From NCBI RefSeq assembly GCF_035222485.1, contig NC_085924.1:2604001-2668000 (forward strand): DNA of 64,000 nt, written 5' to 3'. The DNA comes from Podospora pseudoanserina (lineage: Eukaryota > Ascomycota > Sordariomycetes > Sordariales > Podosporaceae). The translations under genes and the position numbers were made by a program. Under the pieces are notes generated by a model. The model searched no databases. It had not been told where the DNA came from and saw only the letters and a program-made list of their open reading frames with translations. Each line of letters begins with the position of its first letter. Within the stretch, counting starts at the first letter, position 1. Below, in pieces: positions 1-9,642 of this stretch.

Positions 1-159
1 GCGCTGCAGGAGGGAGTCGAAGGAGTTGGTTATCGCGTTGGCAGGTCCGAGGACGCTGTGGAGGGGGTGCAGGACGAGGGTATGTATTTGTTGGAAAGAG
101 GGGGCACTGAGAGTTTGGGCGAGGTCGTTGCGGCTTTCTTGAGGAATGTGACATTTTGA
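1..159 (+). CDS. 3' end of an unidentified protein-coding gene
   Basis: The first 53 codons of the window form an open frame that enters from the left edge and ends at TGA 157-159. The peptide is acidic, ends in AAFLRNVTF and contains a Gly/Val/Glu-rich stretch. Third codon positions are G-rich, as in the 3' halves of other genes of this window, which supports coding. A GTATGT at about 91 could be an intron donor, but the frame stays open without splicing. No family is recognisable from 52 residues. Confidence 0.45.
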   Translation, partial: ALQEGVEGVGYRVGRSEDAVEGVQDEGMYLLERGGTESLGEVVAAFLRNVTF

Positions 160-658
160 ATGACATTGCCAGGCGTATGGGGCATGATGCATAGCATGGG
201 ATTGGGAAAGAACATTGACGAATATCATAACCCATTTCGACATCGAAACTGAGAGAAAATATGGCGGTTTTGCATTTCGTTTGACCAGGATCATTTGTAA
301 AAAGGTATGACGAGAAAACTGTTTATACCGTGGTATTATATGTGCTGTGATGAAGACCCCTTCCCGTCGGCTTCCCTTAACCTCCCCCTTCCATCCCCAT
401 GCACAACCTGTGCTTGTCATTGACGTGCTCCCCTCCAGTCCTGATGATCCAACCTTGGCTCGGCATTACTCGATGATGTAGCCCTCTCCCCACCATCTCC
501 TCCGCGCGTCAAAGTCAACTTGGGCATAGCAGCCCACCCCATTCATCTCAAAGCCTTGAAATCATGAGCCCGTCCTCACACGCTGCCAACTGTTCTGAGA
601 CTCGTTCCTTCTCACCCAGACTGAATTATCCTATTTCTTGTCCACTGAGATAACCCGA
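160..658. other. Intergenic, convergent 3' ends
   Basis: This lies between the end of the left-edge plus-strand gene and the end of the minus-strand membrane protein gene, so it should hold two 3' UTRs. I see no ORF with coding character, repeat or RNA gene. Confidence 0.5.
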
Positions 659-931
659 CTACCGACTCGACATTGCGAAATAGAGCATAATCATCGGCCA
701 CCCCGTCGATAGTAAGAACGCCGCCAGTACCGAGAATAGGTTAGGATCTCTGTCCGATTCCCTGCCCGACCAACGAGAAAGCAGCGTGACGGCGCACCAG
801 ATCATGCCGATACCATACACCGACCCAGCCCACGCGATGCCCAAGATGATGCTGTTCATCTGGTCCTCCTTGGCGAACACGGCACCAGCGGTGTCGGCGA
901 AAGGCTCCTCGAGAGAAAGATTCTGACCCAT
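659..931 (-). CDS. Small two-span membrane protein, 90 residues
   Basis: This is an uninterrupted 90-codon frame from ATG 931 to TAG 659. Residues about 27-52 (SIILGIAWAGSVYGIGMIWC and following) and about 66-87 (FSVLAAFLLSTGWPMIMLYF) are hydrophobic and long enough to span a membrane. They are joined by a charged loop containing RESDRDPN. The N terminus MGQNLSLEEPF begins with Met-Gly, so N-myristoylation is possible but not shown. A TATA-like motif lies about 130 bases upstream. I do not recognise the family; a small endomembrane or mitochondrial protein is the simplest reading. No intron is needed. Confidence 0.6.
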   Translation of the reverse strand: MGQNLSLEEPFADTAGAVFAKEDQMNSIILGIAWAGSVYGIGMIWCAVTLLSRWSGRESDRDPNLFSVLAAFLLSTGWPMIMLYFAMSSR

Positions 932-1063
932 TTTGGTGGTTGGTGTGTGGTGCTACTGAGATAAAAAGCGAGGGTGTGGTGCTGTCGCTAGTTGGTGGTA
1001 AAAATGAAGGATAGCAAGGTGATGGTTCGACCAGCGACAGACAAGGAAAATCCAAGCACAGGG

Positions 1064-1070
1064 TATATAA
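1064..1070 (-). promoter_or_regulatory. TATA-like element of the 90-residue membrane protein gene
   Basis: TATATAA (TTATATA on the minus strand) lies about 130 bases upstream of ATG 931, a usual fungal distance. A purine/pyrimidine-asymmetric stretch follows at about 1100-1360. This is position and sequence only. Confidence 0.3.
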
Positions 1071-3093
1071 TAAAATGATAAAGTCGAAATCTGACCTAGA
1101 GGATTAAAAGGTCAAATGCAAAAGAGAATGGTAGAATCGAAGTGGTATTGTGTTGGGAAATGACTGCGACCAGCGACCAGCGATCAATAACCTGCCCGAC
1201 AACAACAGTGGGAAAAAAAAGAACGAATGGGAATTTGTTGGTGGAGAGAGGGAAAAGGTGGAAGAAAAGAGATGGGAAAAGAGAAGCAGATGGAAAAAGA
1301 GAAGAGAGAGTCGAATCTCAAACACACCACTTCGTCTTGGGTAGCGCAAGGAGGTCAAAAGCTGAGGCGATCTAACAGCGAGGCGAGGTCGGTGATTGGC
1401 CCCTCCCCCAGACTTGAGACGGTTGGTGATCCGGACGAGCCTCCTTTTACAGGGGGTGACCTCCTGGTCGGTGCCCCGGTGGCCCGTGCTGGAAACAATG
1501 CCATGTTACCCTCCTTGACTTACCGCACGGCTTTGGGAGTTTCCGGATGGAAAACAGATGAGATCGTCGGCTCATGGTCATGCTGGATGCTACCATTGAT
1601 CAGGTGCAGAAAGTCAAAATGTATAAATATCGACGCGTCTTCTTCTACAGTTTGAGTGAAGGGCGAGGGGGCCAGACACGGGAGGTTGCGCTGACGTCAC
1701 TTTGTTCAGTGGGTCATTGTGGGACATCAAAGGGCCCCAGCGTCTTTTGCTTTTGCGCCTGCCATCTCATCTCTGACACGCCCAGCAACACCCTGGGGTA
1801 ACACCATCGGGCTGTCTCCCAGATGAGTTTTCTCATCAATTGCATTTGAAGTTGAGGGTCGAATCAGGAGCGGCCAAGCGCAGAAACAAGCGCAGAAACA
1901 AGCGCCAAGGTAGTATCCGACGGCGCTTGTGTTGGGATGCCAGGCCTGGCCACCTTGCTGGCCTATCAGGACGGCCTGGATGCAATTGCTGTTGTGACAG
2001 CGAGAATCCCATCCTTTGTTGTCCTTTGACATTCTTCTGTCTTTTAGGTGGGTGGGTGCATTTAAGGGTTCATTTTCATCAACGCTGGGACCCCTGATAT
2101 GGCTGTCTGGGATTGATTTTCTATGTTCGTGACCTCGTGAGACGAAGAACAATGGAATTCTTGACATCTTTGGCACCAAAGATGCAGGAGGCAAAAAGAG
2201 CATTGTATGGACATCTGACATGGACCACACCCTTTACCAAAGTCTTAAGGACTGCTATAAGTAGATGGTGTGGACTTTGCCTCTTCCCCAAGGCTGAGTC
2301 TTCCAAGGCCAGCACACTATCGGTCAAATCTGCAACCGCAACTCGCTACCCAGGAGCAAGCTGGCATGGCAGTGAATCAGGAGTGCCAATATTCCTTGAA
2401 ATACCTTAACGATCTATTCTCAGCCCTGTATAACGTCATCTATGGTCACACTTCAGCCCAGCCGGGAGAATGCATGGCCTTAATTTATAATCTTCTCATT
2501 GCTCGAAGATTCTATCTCAGTCGTTTCCCGGAATGCGACTATCCTGTTAGCACAATTCGAGATCTTGATGCCCCCCGGAGGGAACCTTTCTAGTAGTAGT
2601 ATACTGGAAATGGAGACCGTGGTAAGAAAACTTGTCCTGAATCATGAATGACAATTTCTCCATTTGAGTGTCGTGGCTCATTGAAAGACTTGCAGGAATC
2701 ATGAGTGCTGGATTACGGTTGCTGGTCGACCGAGTCAAAGCGGCTTGTGGTAATTGGATTGCATCATATGACGGTTCTGTAGATTTTCTTTGGCGCACAC
2801 CGTTGCGCATGTTGTGGGTTTGAGACGTACCTAATGCACCTTCAATTCATAAGAAAAAAGCCTTGTTATTCATCGCCATCAAAGAGCATCTGAAGAAGGC
2901 CAGAATGTGCAGCAAGCAAACAGAGCTGTGGTGGAGTGTGGCGCCAGGGTGGTTGAACTTTGACCTTTCATCGCTCCTTCCCTTACTGTTGTCTGCTGCC
3001 TTGAACTTCCTTCAAAAGTCTTCACCCCAACTCTGCTTGCCCCGTTCACCGCAACCTCTGACTTTTCCTGACACATGCCCAGTACCCAACAAA
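1071..3093. other. Long divergent intergenic region
   Basis: About 2 kb separates the minus-strand membrane protein gene from the plus-strand hypothetical gene. Its open frames are short, overlap one another and lack coding character. Features seen are a purine-rich block at 1200-1320, a 12-bp tandem duplication (GCGCAGAAACAA) near 1880-1910, and a perfect palindrome TCTTTGGCACCAAAGA near 2170. It is probably promoter and leader sequence for the flanking genes. Confidence 0.5.
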
Positions 3094-3474
3094 ATGACAG
3101 ATATGGATCAGCCACACTCTCACCTCGAGGAATCACAAGACATTGTTATGGAACAAGATGAGCCAAGGGCTTTCCCAGAAGTGCCACGGACTTTGCCAGA
3201 AGTGCCCCAAGTGCCGCCAGATTCGCAGACCCTCAACGAATTCCGGAAGTCCGCCGACGAAGTCGCCCGCCTCGCCCTCCTAGTACAGCAGGAACAAGAA
3301 AATGATCAGCTTTTGTGCACCGCAAGCTCGGCTAACCTCATTGGCGACTTTGTCACTGCCTGGAGGATCCACGATCGGCTATTTCCGGGGCACGGCTCAC
3401 CCAGTTCATATTTCCACGGAAAGGCCAAATTGAGGTGGGTGAGAGCTACTCAGCTGCGATCACGACCGAAATGA
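3094..3474 (+). CDS. Hypothetical protein, 126 residues
   Basis: The chosen start is ATG 3094, inside a longer open frame that begins upstream. From there the peptide opens MTDMDQPHSHLEE, has a Pro-rich repeat (FPEVPRTLPEVPQVPP, about residues 28-43) and then a helical Leu/Glu segment (DEVARLALLVQQEQE). It ends in a basic tail at TGA 3472-3474. A GTGGGTGAG near 3436 could be an intron donor, so the C terminus may differ if spliced. No known domain is recognised. It stands alone, 530 bases upstream of the carboxylesterase on the same strand. Confidence 0.45.
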   Translation: MTDMDQPHSHLEESQDIVMEQDEPRAFPEVPRTLPEVPQVPPDSQTLNEFRKSADEVARLALLVQQEQENDQLLCTASSANLIGDFVTAWRIHDRLFPGHGSPSSYFHGKAKLRWVRATQLRSRPK

Positions 3475-4004
3475 GATGATGAGGCATTTCTGGCAAGGTT
3501 GAAATGTCTGGGGTGGGGTGGGTAAAAAGGATGGTGAGCGGCATATCCGGGCAAGGCAAATGAGAGAGATTCTAATGTTAGACAGTTTAGATAGCAGCAA
3601 GGAGAATCTTCCCGCGGGAAGGGATGTTTTCAGGGGAGGATACCACAGCAAAAATCTCGATCAGGCGTATGTTTGTACTCGTAGATTTTATCAATGACTA
3701 GCACAACAGCGATGGGTTGTGATATTGAGATTCCCGAATAGAGGCATGTCGAGAACATGGCCGATGGATACATATGTGGACATTGGCTCAATTGACGGAT
3801 AAAGCTGCGGAATTCCATCTCCATTCCAGGGACGGGACATGTGAGGACCACGCCGGGCTGACAGTCGTTGAAAGATGGGATCTCACCACGCAATACGACG
3901 TCGACGTCGTACAGCCGCGCATACGCTGACAATATTTTGCGAGGTCCGAAGCGGGGTCTCAACGTCTCGGGAATCAGACTTGACCTTCAAAGGTCGAGAT
4001 TTCA
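3475..4004. other. Upstream region of the carboxylesterase gene
   Basis: No coding frame stands out. Two imperfect GACGTCG repeats (ACGACGTCGACGTCGT) lie at about 3896-3912, just over 100 bases before the start codon. They form a palindromic CG-rich element that could be a binding site. Confidence 0.35.
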
Positions 4005-5591
4005 ATGACCGAGCAGAGCCAAAACATGTTGCTGACTGTGCTTTCCTTCAAGCTAGCAACCACCGTGGTTGCAACCACTGTTCAATCGTTATCCTGCCAG
4101 TCGGCAATTGCTCAAGATGCCCAAGTCAAAACCACATCCGGCCTTATCACCGGGCACCTCTTCCCCGACGCCTCCTGTGCACTTGAATTTCTCGGCATTC
4201 CCTACGCAAAACCCCCTCTAGGTGACCTACGATTCGCACCACCCCAAAGGCTCCTCACCCCGGACCTCTCCCGTAACGCCTCCTCCTTTGGCTACGACTG
4301 CCCCCTGTCCCCCTCCAAGCCACCCAACTACCCAGGCTTGACTCCCCAAGCCCAGCGAATAATCAACTTCTTCGCTTCCGCCGCCGGCACCCCCCAGAAT
4401 GAAGACTGCCTCACCCTCAATATCTGGTCTCCCCTCCCTCCTCAGCCGCAGCCGCTCAAACCAGTCCTCATCTTCTTCTACGGCGGCCGCTTCACAATCG
4501 GCAACACCAACACCCCCTTCTACCACGGCGGCCGCCTCGCCTCCGCCCAGGATATCATCGTCATAACAGTCAACTACCGCCTCAACATCTTTGGCTTCCC
4601 TGGCTCATCCTACCTCCCCTTTCAAAACCCTGGGCTTCGTGATCAACGCGCTGCGGTGGAATGGGTGCGTGATAACATCCTTTTCTTTGGCGGTGACCCA
4701 AGCAAGATCATCCTTGCAGGACAGTCCTCTGGTGCCGTGAGCGTGGATAACTGGGCATACGCCTACCACCGCGATCCGATAGTCCGGGGGTTGATCGCCC
4801 ACTCCGGCACCGCGCTTTCCTTCCCATCAAATTCGAAATCTGTTCAGCAATCCAATTTCGAAGCTGTCGCCAGTTTGGTCAACTGTTCCCTCCCCAACCC
4901 AATCACTTGCATGAGGGCAGTCCCCTGGACAACCCTCCTCTCGGCAGCCTCGTCTATCAAACCAGCCAAAAGCAGCAGTCGATTGAGGGGCATACCACCC
5001 TTTTGGCCCGCACCGGATAACATAACCTTTTTTGCTGCTGATGAGCTCGCTGGGCTGCCTTTGGCGAGGATTCCTGTTTTGTTGGGGAATACAGATAATG
5101 AGGCGGGGTATTATCGTGTTCCGGCTTATGCGCAGAATATAACTCCTACTGTGGAGGAGGTGAGGTCGTTTCATTTGGAGAGTTTTACTTGTCCGGTGCT
5201 GTATCAGGCTGGTCAGAGGAGGGGGAGGGGGGTGCGGGTTTGGGTGTATAGGTATGGGGCTGATTGGGAGAATACGAGGTTGTATGAGGGGTCAGGGGCG
5301 TATCATGGAGTGGATATGAATATGGTTTTTGGGAATGGGGAGGTGGTGAGTGGGATTGAGATGGAACAGGAGCAAAGGGAGTTAATGGGGTTGGTTCAGG
5401 GGGCTTGGGGGGGGTTTGTGAGGGATCCGGAAGGGGGGTTGGAGGAGGTGGGCTGGGAGGGGTTGGGGAGGAGGAGGATGGCGGTTATTGGGAGGGGGAA
5501 TAAGGCCATGATTGAGTTTATTGATGTAAAGGGATATGAGATGGATTGTGAGGGGGTTGTTCTCGGGGCGTTGGGGGTGATGGAGGGTTGA
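4005..5591 (+). CDS. Secreted type-B carboxylesterase/lipase (alpha/beta hydrolase), 528 residues
   Basis: This single-exon gene hydrolyses carboxylic esters if active. The N terminus (from M1, or from M8 at 4026) is hydrophobic and ends near SAIAQ, a likely signal peptide. Type-B carboxylesterase motifs occur in order: FLGIPYAKPP (about 62-71), the NEDCLTLNIWSP signature (about 132-143), an oxyanion-hole segment FYGGRF (158-163) in place of the usual HGGGF, and a nucleophile elbow GQSSG with Ser241 where most members have GESAG. The acid is Glu366 in GNTDNEAG and the histidine is His434 in YHGVDMNMVFG. The triad is complete, so an enzyme is likely. The spacing from acid to His is shorter than in cholinesterases. 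Third codon positions switch from mostly C before about 4930 to mostly G/T after about 5040. Confidence 0.85.
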   Translation: MTEQSQNMLLTVLSFKLATTVVATTVQSLSCQSAIAQDAQVKTTSGLITGHLFPDASCALEFLGIPYAKPPLGDLRFAPPQRLLTPDLSRNASSFGYDCPLSPSKPPNYPGLTPQAQRIINFFASAAGTPQNEDCLTLNIWSPLPPQPQPLKPVLIFFYGGRFTIGNTNTPFYHGGRLASAQDIIVITVNYRLNIFGFPGSSYLPFQNPGLRDQRAAVEWVRDNILFFGGDPSKIILAGQSSGAVSVDNWAYAYHRDPIVRGLIAHSGTALSFPSNSKSVQQSNFEAVASLVNCSLPNPITCMRAVPWTTLLSAASSIKPAKSSSRLRGIPPFWPAPDNITFFAADELAGLPLARIPVLLGNTDNEAGYYRVPAYAQNITPTVEEVRSFHLESFTCPVLYQAGQRRGRGVRVWVYRYGADWENTRLYEGSGAYHGVDMNMVFGNGEVVSGIEMEQEQRELMGLVQGAWGGFVRDPEGGLEEVGWEGLGRRRMAVIGRGNKAMIEFIDVKGYEMDCEGVVLGALGVMEG

Positions 5592-6130
5592 ACCTTTGGG
5601 GGTTGGGTAGTAGTCGTTGATGTGATTGTTTTGTAGGAGGGAACCTTTTGAGAAGTAGTATCATATCTTTAGCACGAAGTATTAATATATAACGGACAGA
5701 GTGTGGGGACGTGGCCTTTGAGTTCACTATCGGCTGTGGTGCCTAAACGAAATACCTGCAAAGTTGCCAGCCTGAGCTGATATTGAGGGTGTGTGAGGTG
5801 ATTTTCAAAGTCTGGGAGCCTTCCTGGCGTGTGTGTGTTATCAGTAATGGCCGAATTTGAAGGTTCGATCAAAAGTCATCCAAGCCATTCAATCTGAACT
5901 TCAATCCTCAGGTCGCACGCTGACGAGTTGAACACCAGTTAGGTTCGACTTTTCTTCGTGCCCATGGCTGCCCGGATTTTCACAGCCAATGACCTATTGT
6001 CAGTCCTTCTTTTTCCACGCTATTGTTCTTAGACAACCTCCATTCTTACCGCCCCAGACCTATCTTTACAACTTCAGACGAACACTCAACCTTTTGTCTC
6101 ATATTTTAAGCCACAAAGGCACCACCCACC
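5592..6130. other. Intergenic region between two plus-strand genes
   Basis: This holds the 3' flank of the esterase and the promoter of the next gene. Pyrimidine-rich leader sequence (CTTACCGCC, CTTTACAACTT) occupies 6030-6125, typical of fungal transcription starts. Nothing else is seen. Confidence 0.5.
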
Positions 6131-6774
6131 ATGGCCCCAATGAGCTTCAAAGACTCTATTGCCCGCGTGGCAGGCTGGCACCTCCGAATCACGCTCGCCT
6201 GGAGATACGGTGGCCAAGACATCAGCCACCTGTTCGAGAGAATGAAATGGGCCCTGGAAGAGCACAAGGAACGCTTCGACAAACACTTTCCCTGTGCCGA
6301 CCTGGGCACCGAGGAAGGTCGCAAGGCGGAGGAGATGCTGGAGGAGTTCCTTGCCACCTGGGAGCTCGACATTGAAAAGATGGAGACGCCCGGGTTTTTG
6401 ACCAGCTTGATGCACATCTTCAACGAGGATCTGGAGCCAAAGTATCAGCTGAAGGACTTTAAGTCCGACTTTATCAGCCCTGGTGATGTTTGGAAGACGA
6501 TTGAGACTCTGTGGCCGATTATTGATAGAGGGGTATGTTGAGCTGTTCTTTTTTATTTGAGTGGGATCCAACTGACAGAGAGTCACTTTATCAGATGCCT
6601 GCCGAGTCCCCCAAGAACGAGCCCGAGCTGCCTAAGCTCCCTGAGCGACCGCCGCCTCTCCTCGTCACCTGCAATAGCTGTGGTGGAAAGAAGCTGTTTG
6701 GCACAGGCAGGCTGGCTCTCAAGAAGCACCGTGGGATTGGCCGTCTTCGTCGCCAGCGCCAGCGGAATGAGTGA
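6131..6774 (+). CDS. Two-exon hypothetical protein, 193 residues
   Basis: Exon 1 is 6131-6532 (134 codons) and exon 2 is 6595-6774. The intron at 6533-6594 is 62 nt, has donor GTATGT, acceptor TCAG and a CTGAC branch sequence at about 6572, and leaves phase 0. The start ATG sits in ACCACCATGGCC, a good fungal context. The N-terminal 130 residues are acidic and helical (WALEEHKERFDKHF, EEMLEEFLATWELDIEKM). The C-terminal part has a proline run, one CNSCGG pair and a very basic end (HRGIGRLRRQRQRNE). A single CxxC is not enough to call a zinc finger. I do not recognise the family. Confidence 0.7.
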
Positions 6775-8233
6775 TGGCATGGGACTTCTTCTCACTGATT
6801 TGGTTGAAGATATGTCAATCCTCGGATGAAGGCTCGGTATCACAGATATCATAATACAAGAGTCATCTTTCAACACTCATGGACAAAATATTAGACATTG
6901 CAATTAGAATTTTGTTGCAGTCTCTTTGTCTACAGGGTGTTGAACCACCAGTCAAATCTCCCTGAGACGAAGTTTGACCACAGGTCAGTACCAAACTCTC
7001 ATCACCAAAAAGAAAATGCTGTTGCGCCGTTCCAACCCCCAGCCACAACTCTGGCTGGCGGTCTTTTCCGCAACATTTCAATGTAATCACACACGTCAAC
7101 AACATCCTCATCACACTGGATTTAGTAATGTTGATGTCATGCTCTCACTCCCCGAGGGTTGTTAGCATGCGAAAAGGTCACGGTGGGTTGGTATGGGAGG
7201 AAACTGCACTGAGCCTTCAAGAGACAGCATGAAAAAACAAAACCGATCTTGGTGGGAGATAGCAAGAGATGGAGGGGGTTAGATAGCTGGGATCTGGCAC
7301 CTCTACAGCACGTGCTAAAGGCTGTGGGTGACGCGTGGCATCGTCTGGAAGGCTCTGGACGGGGCAGAATCAACAGGACTTCAATGAGGCAGGCGCGTTG
7401 TACCTGGATGATGAGAAGGCAGGAGCGACAGTCAGGTTGCGAGGTTAACGTTATTGGTGGGTTGCTCGTGAGTGCTTTGAGTTGGAATAATGCGACGTTG
7501 TGGATGGTAGCCATAGATTGTGGAATCAGATGGAGTTTGTTGTCACTCGGTCAAGACACGTCAAGACAAAGAGGATAACATTGGGAGTCCGAAATGTGAC
7601 TGTAAATTGTGTCTCAGACGCTGACTTGATTTTGAACGTCTACCATATAAAATGAGTCTTTGTGGTCATACCCAGCGGCGTTGACTCCGCAGTGCTGCAT
7701 TACGATTCATGAAAGGACATCAATCTGTTGTCCATGTCCCATTTCCATTCCAAGTAGATGGCTATAAGTTTTTACACTGATCTACCACGCCCACCATGCC
7801 CCTTACCAAGAAAAGGACAGGTCTTTTGAGTGCAGAAGTTAATGAAATAGATTGTTGCTTGTTAAAATCACAATGACTTTTGCTGGGATTGTGTGTAGTG
7901 TCCCTTGACATAGAGTGTTATTCCTTATATGATAAACCTTGATGAGCTTCACTGGCTGTCCTGAGTCACGATCGAGTTACTTCATTGGTCTATCTGTGAT
8001 AAATACAACAATGAAACGGAAGCCTATACCCATGCTGTTTTCGTTTCTTTTGCCTTTTGCAACCTCCATCAAATCATCAACCAACTGTACGCCTCGATTA
8101 TCTTTCAAGGCCTATAAACCATCTTGAAACCGCATATTTCCTTGCCTCCCTACCAGCACATTAACCCCCGTAAGACGGGCAGGACAAAAAGCGCGCTCAT
8201 TCCTCTCCCAGCACCTGTATCTCCTCATGTGCC
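6775..8233. other. Intergenic region without convincing genes
   Basis: Several frames of 60-125 codons overlap here on both strands but share no coding signature, and none is preceded by a credible start context. It is treated as untranslated flank or spacer. Confidence 0.45.
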
Positions 8234-8515
8234 ATGGGACCAACACCAGAGCACATCGTTCAGCTCCCCGTCAGAAATATGTCTGTTACTGCACTCGCTG
8301 AGAGTGAGACTGCTCCTGTCGCACAGCAGCATCAACAACAAGCTCAACAGCTCCAGCCTCAGGTCAGCACAGGTAGCCCACCTGAGCGCATCAATTTCAC
8401 CAGTCCACCCCACTACTACCCGCCCGCCTACCCGCCATCCATTCAGAGGCCATCCAGTTCTTCAGCAAGCGGCCCAGGAAGGCTGTCTCCCTATACCACA
8501 GGACCTGGAATCTAG
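8234..8515 (+). CDS. Possible low-complexity protein, 93 residues
   Basis: An open frame starts at ATG 8234 (GTGCCATGGGACC) and ends at TAG 8513-8515. The peptide is rich in Gln, Pro and Ser, with a QQHQQQAQQLQPQ stretch at about 31-43 and a C terminus PGRLSPYTTGPGI. A second frame overlaps it (8124-8765), so only one can be real. The Q/P/S composition with a defined tail favours this one. It could also be the last exon of a longer gene or chance. No family is recognised. Confidence 0.3.
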   Translation: MGPTPEHIVQLPVRNMSVTALAESETAPVAQQHQQQAQQLQPQVSTGSPPERINFTSPPHYYPPAYPPSIQRPSSSSASGPGRLSPYTTGPGI

Positions 8516-9642
8516 AGTCTCAAAATTCCCAATCCCACCTCTCCGACAAGCTCTTATCCTCCGCAACATACCCTTCGTTGAGAACTGCTGCCATCAATCT
8601 TATTACGGACTAGAGGACACGCAAAAAAAACAAAAAAAAACAAAAAAAGAATATCAGCTACCAAGAGCGAACACCGAATCCACTTCTCAAAACATCACTA
8701 CGATCGAAACGACACCTTCTTCTCCTGCGATCTCACCCGTCAGTAGACAACCACAACAGGGGTAGTACATACATTACGCTACATGTAGTTCGACGCATCC
8801 AACACGCTCTCTTAACAGAGGCGCGACCAGAAATTTTGGACGATCCACGAATCACCATCAGAAAGTCACCTTTCTCCCTTCGCCTCTACCCCCACCAGGA
8901 AAGAAATCCTCTACAAAAGACGACTAGGCCAAGAAAAGCGTTACATTCTTCCCTCCCTAACCGGAAAACCTCAACATGATGGCTTCCTGCTGAGTTGATA
9001 CCATCCATTCAATTCCTAGCATTCACGCCCCCTCTCCTTTCGCCTCTCCTGAGCAAGCCGATCAAGAGGTATTCGAAACCGAGGCTACACGCCGTCACCA
9101 ACCTGAGTTTGCTCACAGTGTTACATTGTCTCTCCTCGGGGAACCTTTGACTCTGGCTGGGATCGCGGCGCTGGTCGTGTTCTCAACTTGCCTGGTCTCA
9201 CCAGCCACTGACACTTACCTATCTCTTTTGCAATCAGGACATCTCAATCTTTGACAAGTGACACATCACATCACATCACAAAGCAGCAGGTATAATGGAT
9301 ACAAAACAATAAAGGTTCCTTTCATTAACTATCAAAACACGTACCAAAAAGCCGAAGTCATACCGCAGTGCTAAAACAACACGTGTGTGCCAAAGAACAA
9401 AACGTCCCGCCCGCAATCCATATTTCTCCCACGCCCTCTACCATTTAGTCATGTACTCATCAACCTCACCCCTCTGACCTCCTCAATCTCCTCCTCTCAA
9501 CCCTCTCCTCCCTCGACCTCCTCCGACTCTTTTTCCTCCCACCCCCATCAGTCCTAACACTCCCAGTCCCAGCACTCCCAGTCCCAGATCTACTCCTCCC
9601 CCTTCCCCTCCTCCTCTTCCCCTGGTTCAGCAAGCCACGTTC
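8516..9642. other. Downstream flank of vps13
   Basis: No coding frame stands out. The plus strand is strongly C/CT-rich from about 9440 to 9640, matching the G-rich end of the minus-strand vps13 coding sequence and its presumed 3' UTR. An A-rich run (repeated CAAAAAAAA) lies near 8620-8645 and a CACATCACATCACA repeat near 9265. Confidence 0.45.

Noticed and set aside
1880-1910. CRISPR-like repeat
   Set aside because: Only two 12-bp units in direct tandem without spacers; a simple duplication.
1727-2230. 167-codon minus-strand frame with FCACFCA repeats
   Set aside because: The Cys/Phe repeat comes from a simple tandem GCGCAGAAACAA duplication; no family, codon bias or start context supports a gene.
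8124-8765. 213-codon frame overlapping the Q/P-rich ORF
   Set aside because: It overlaps the better candidate in another frame and consists of Ser/Pro/Lys low complexity, with no conserved-looking core.
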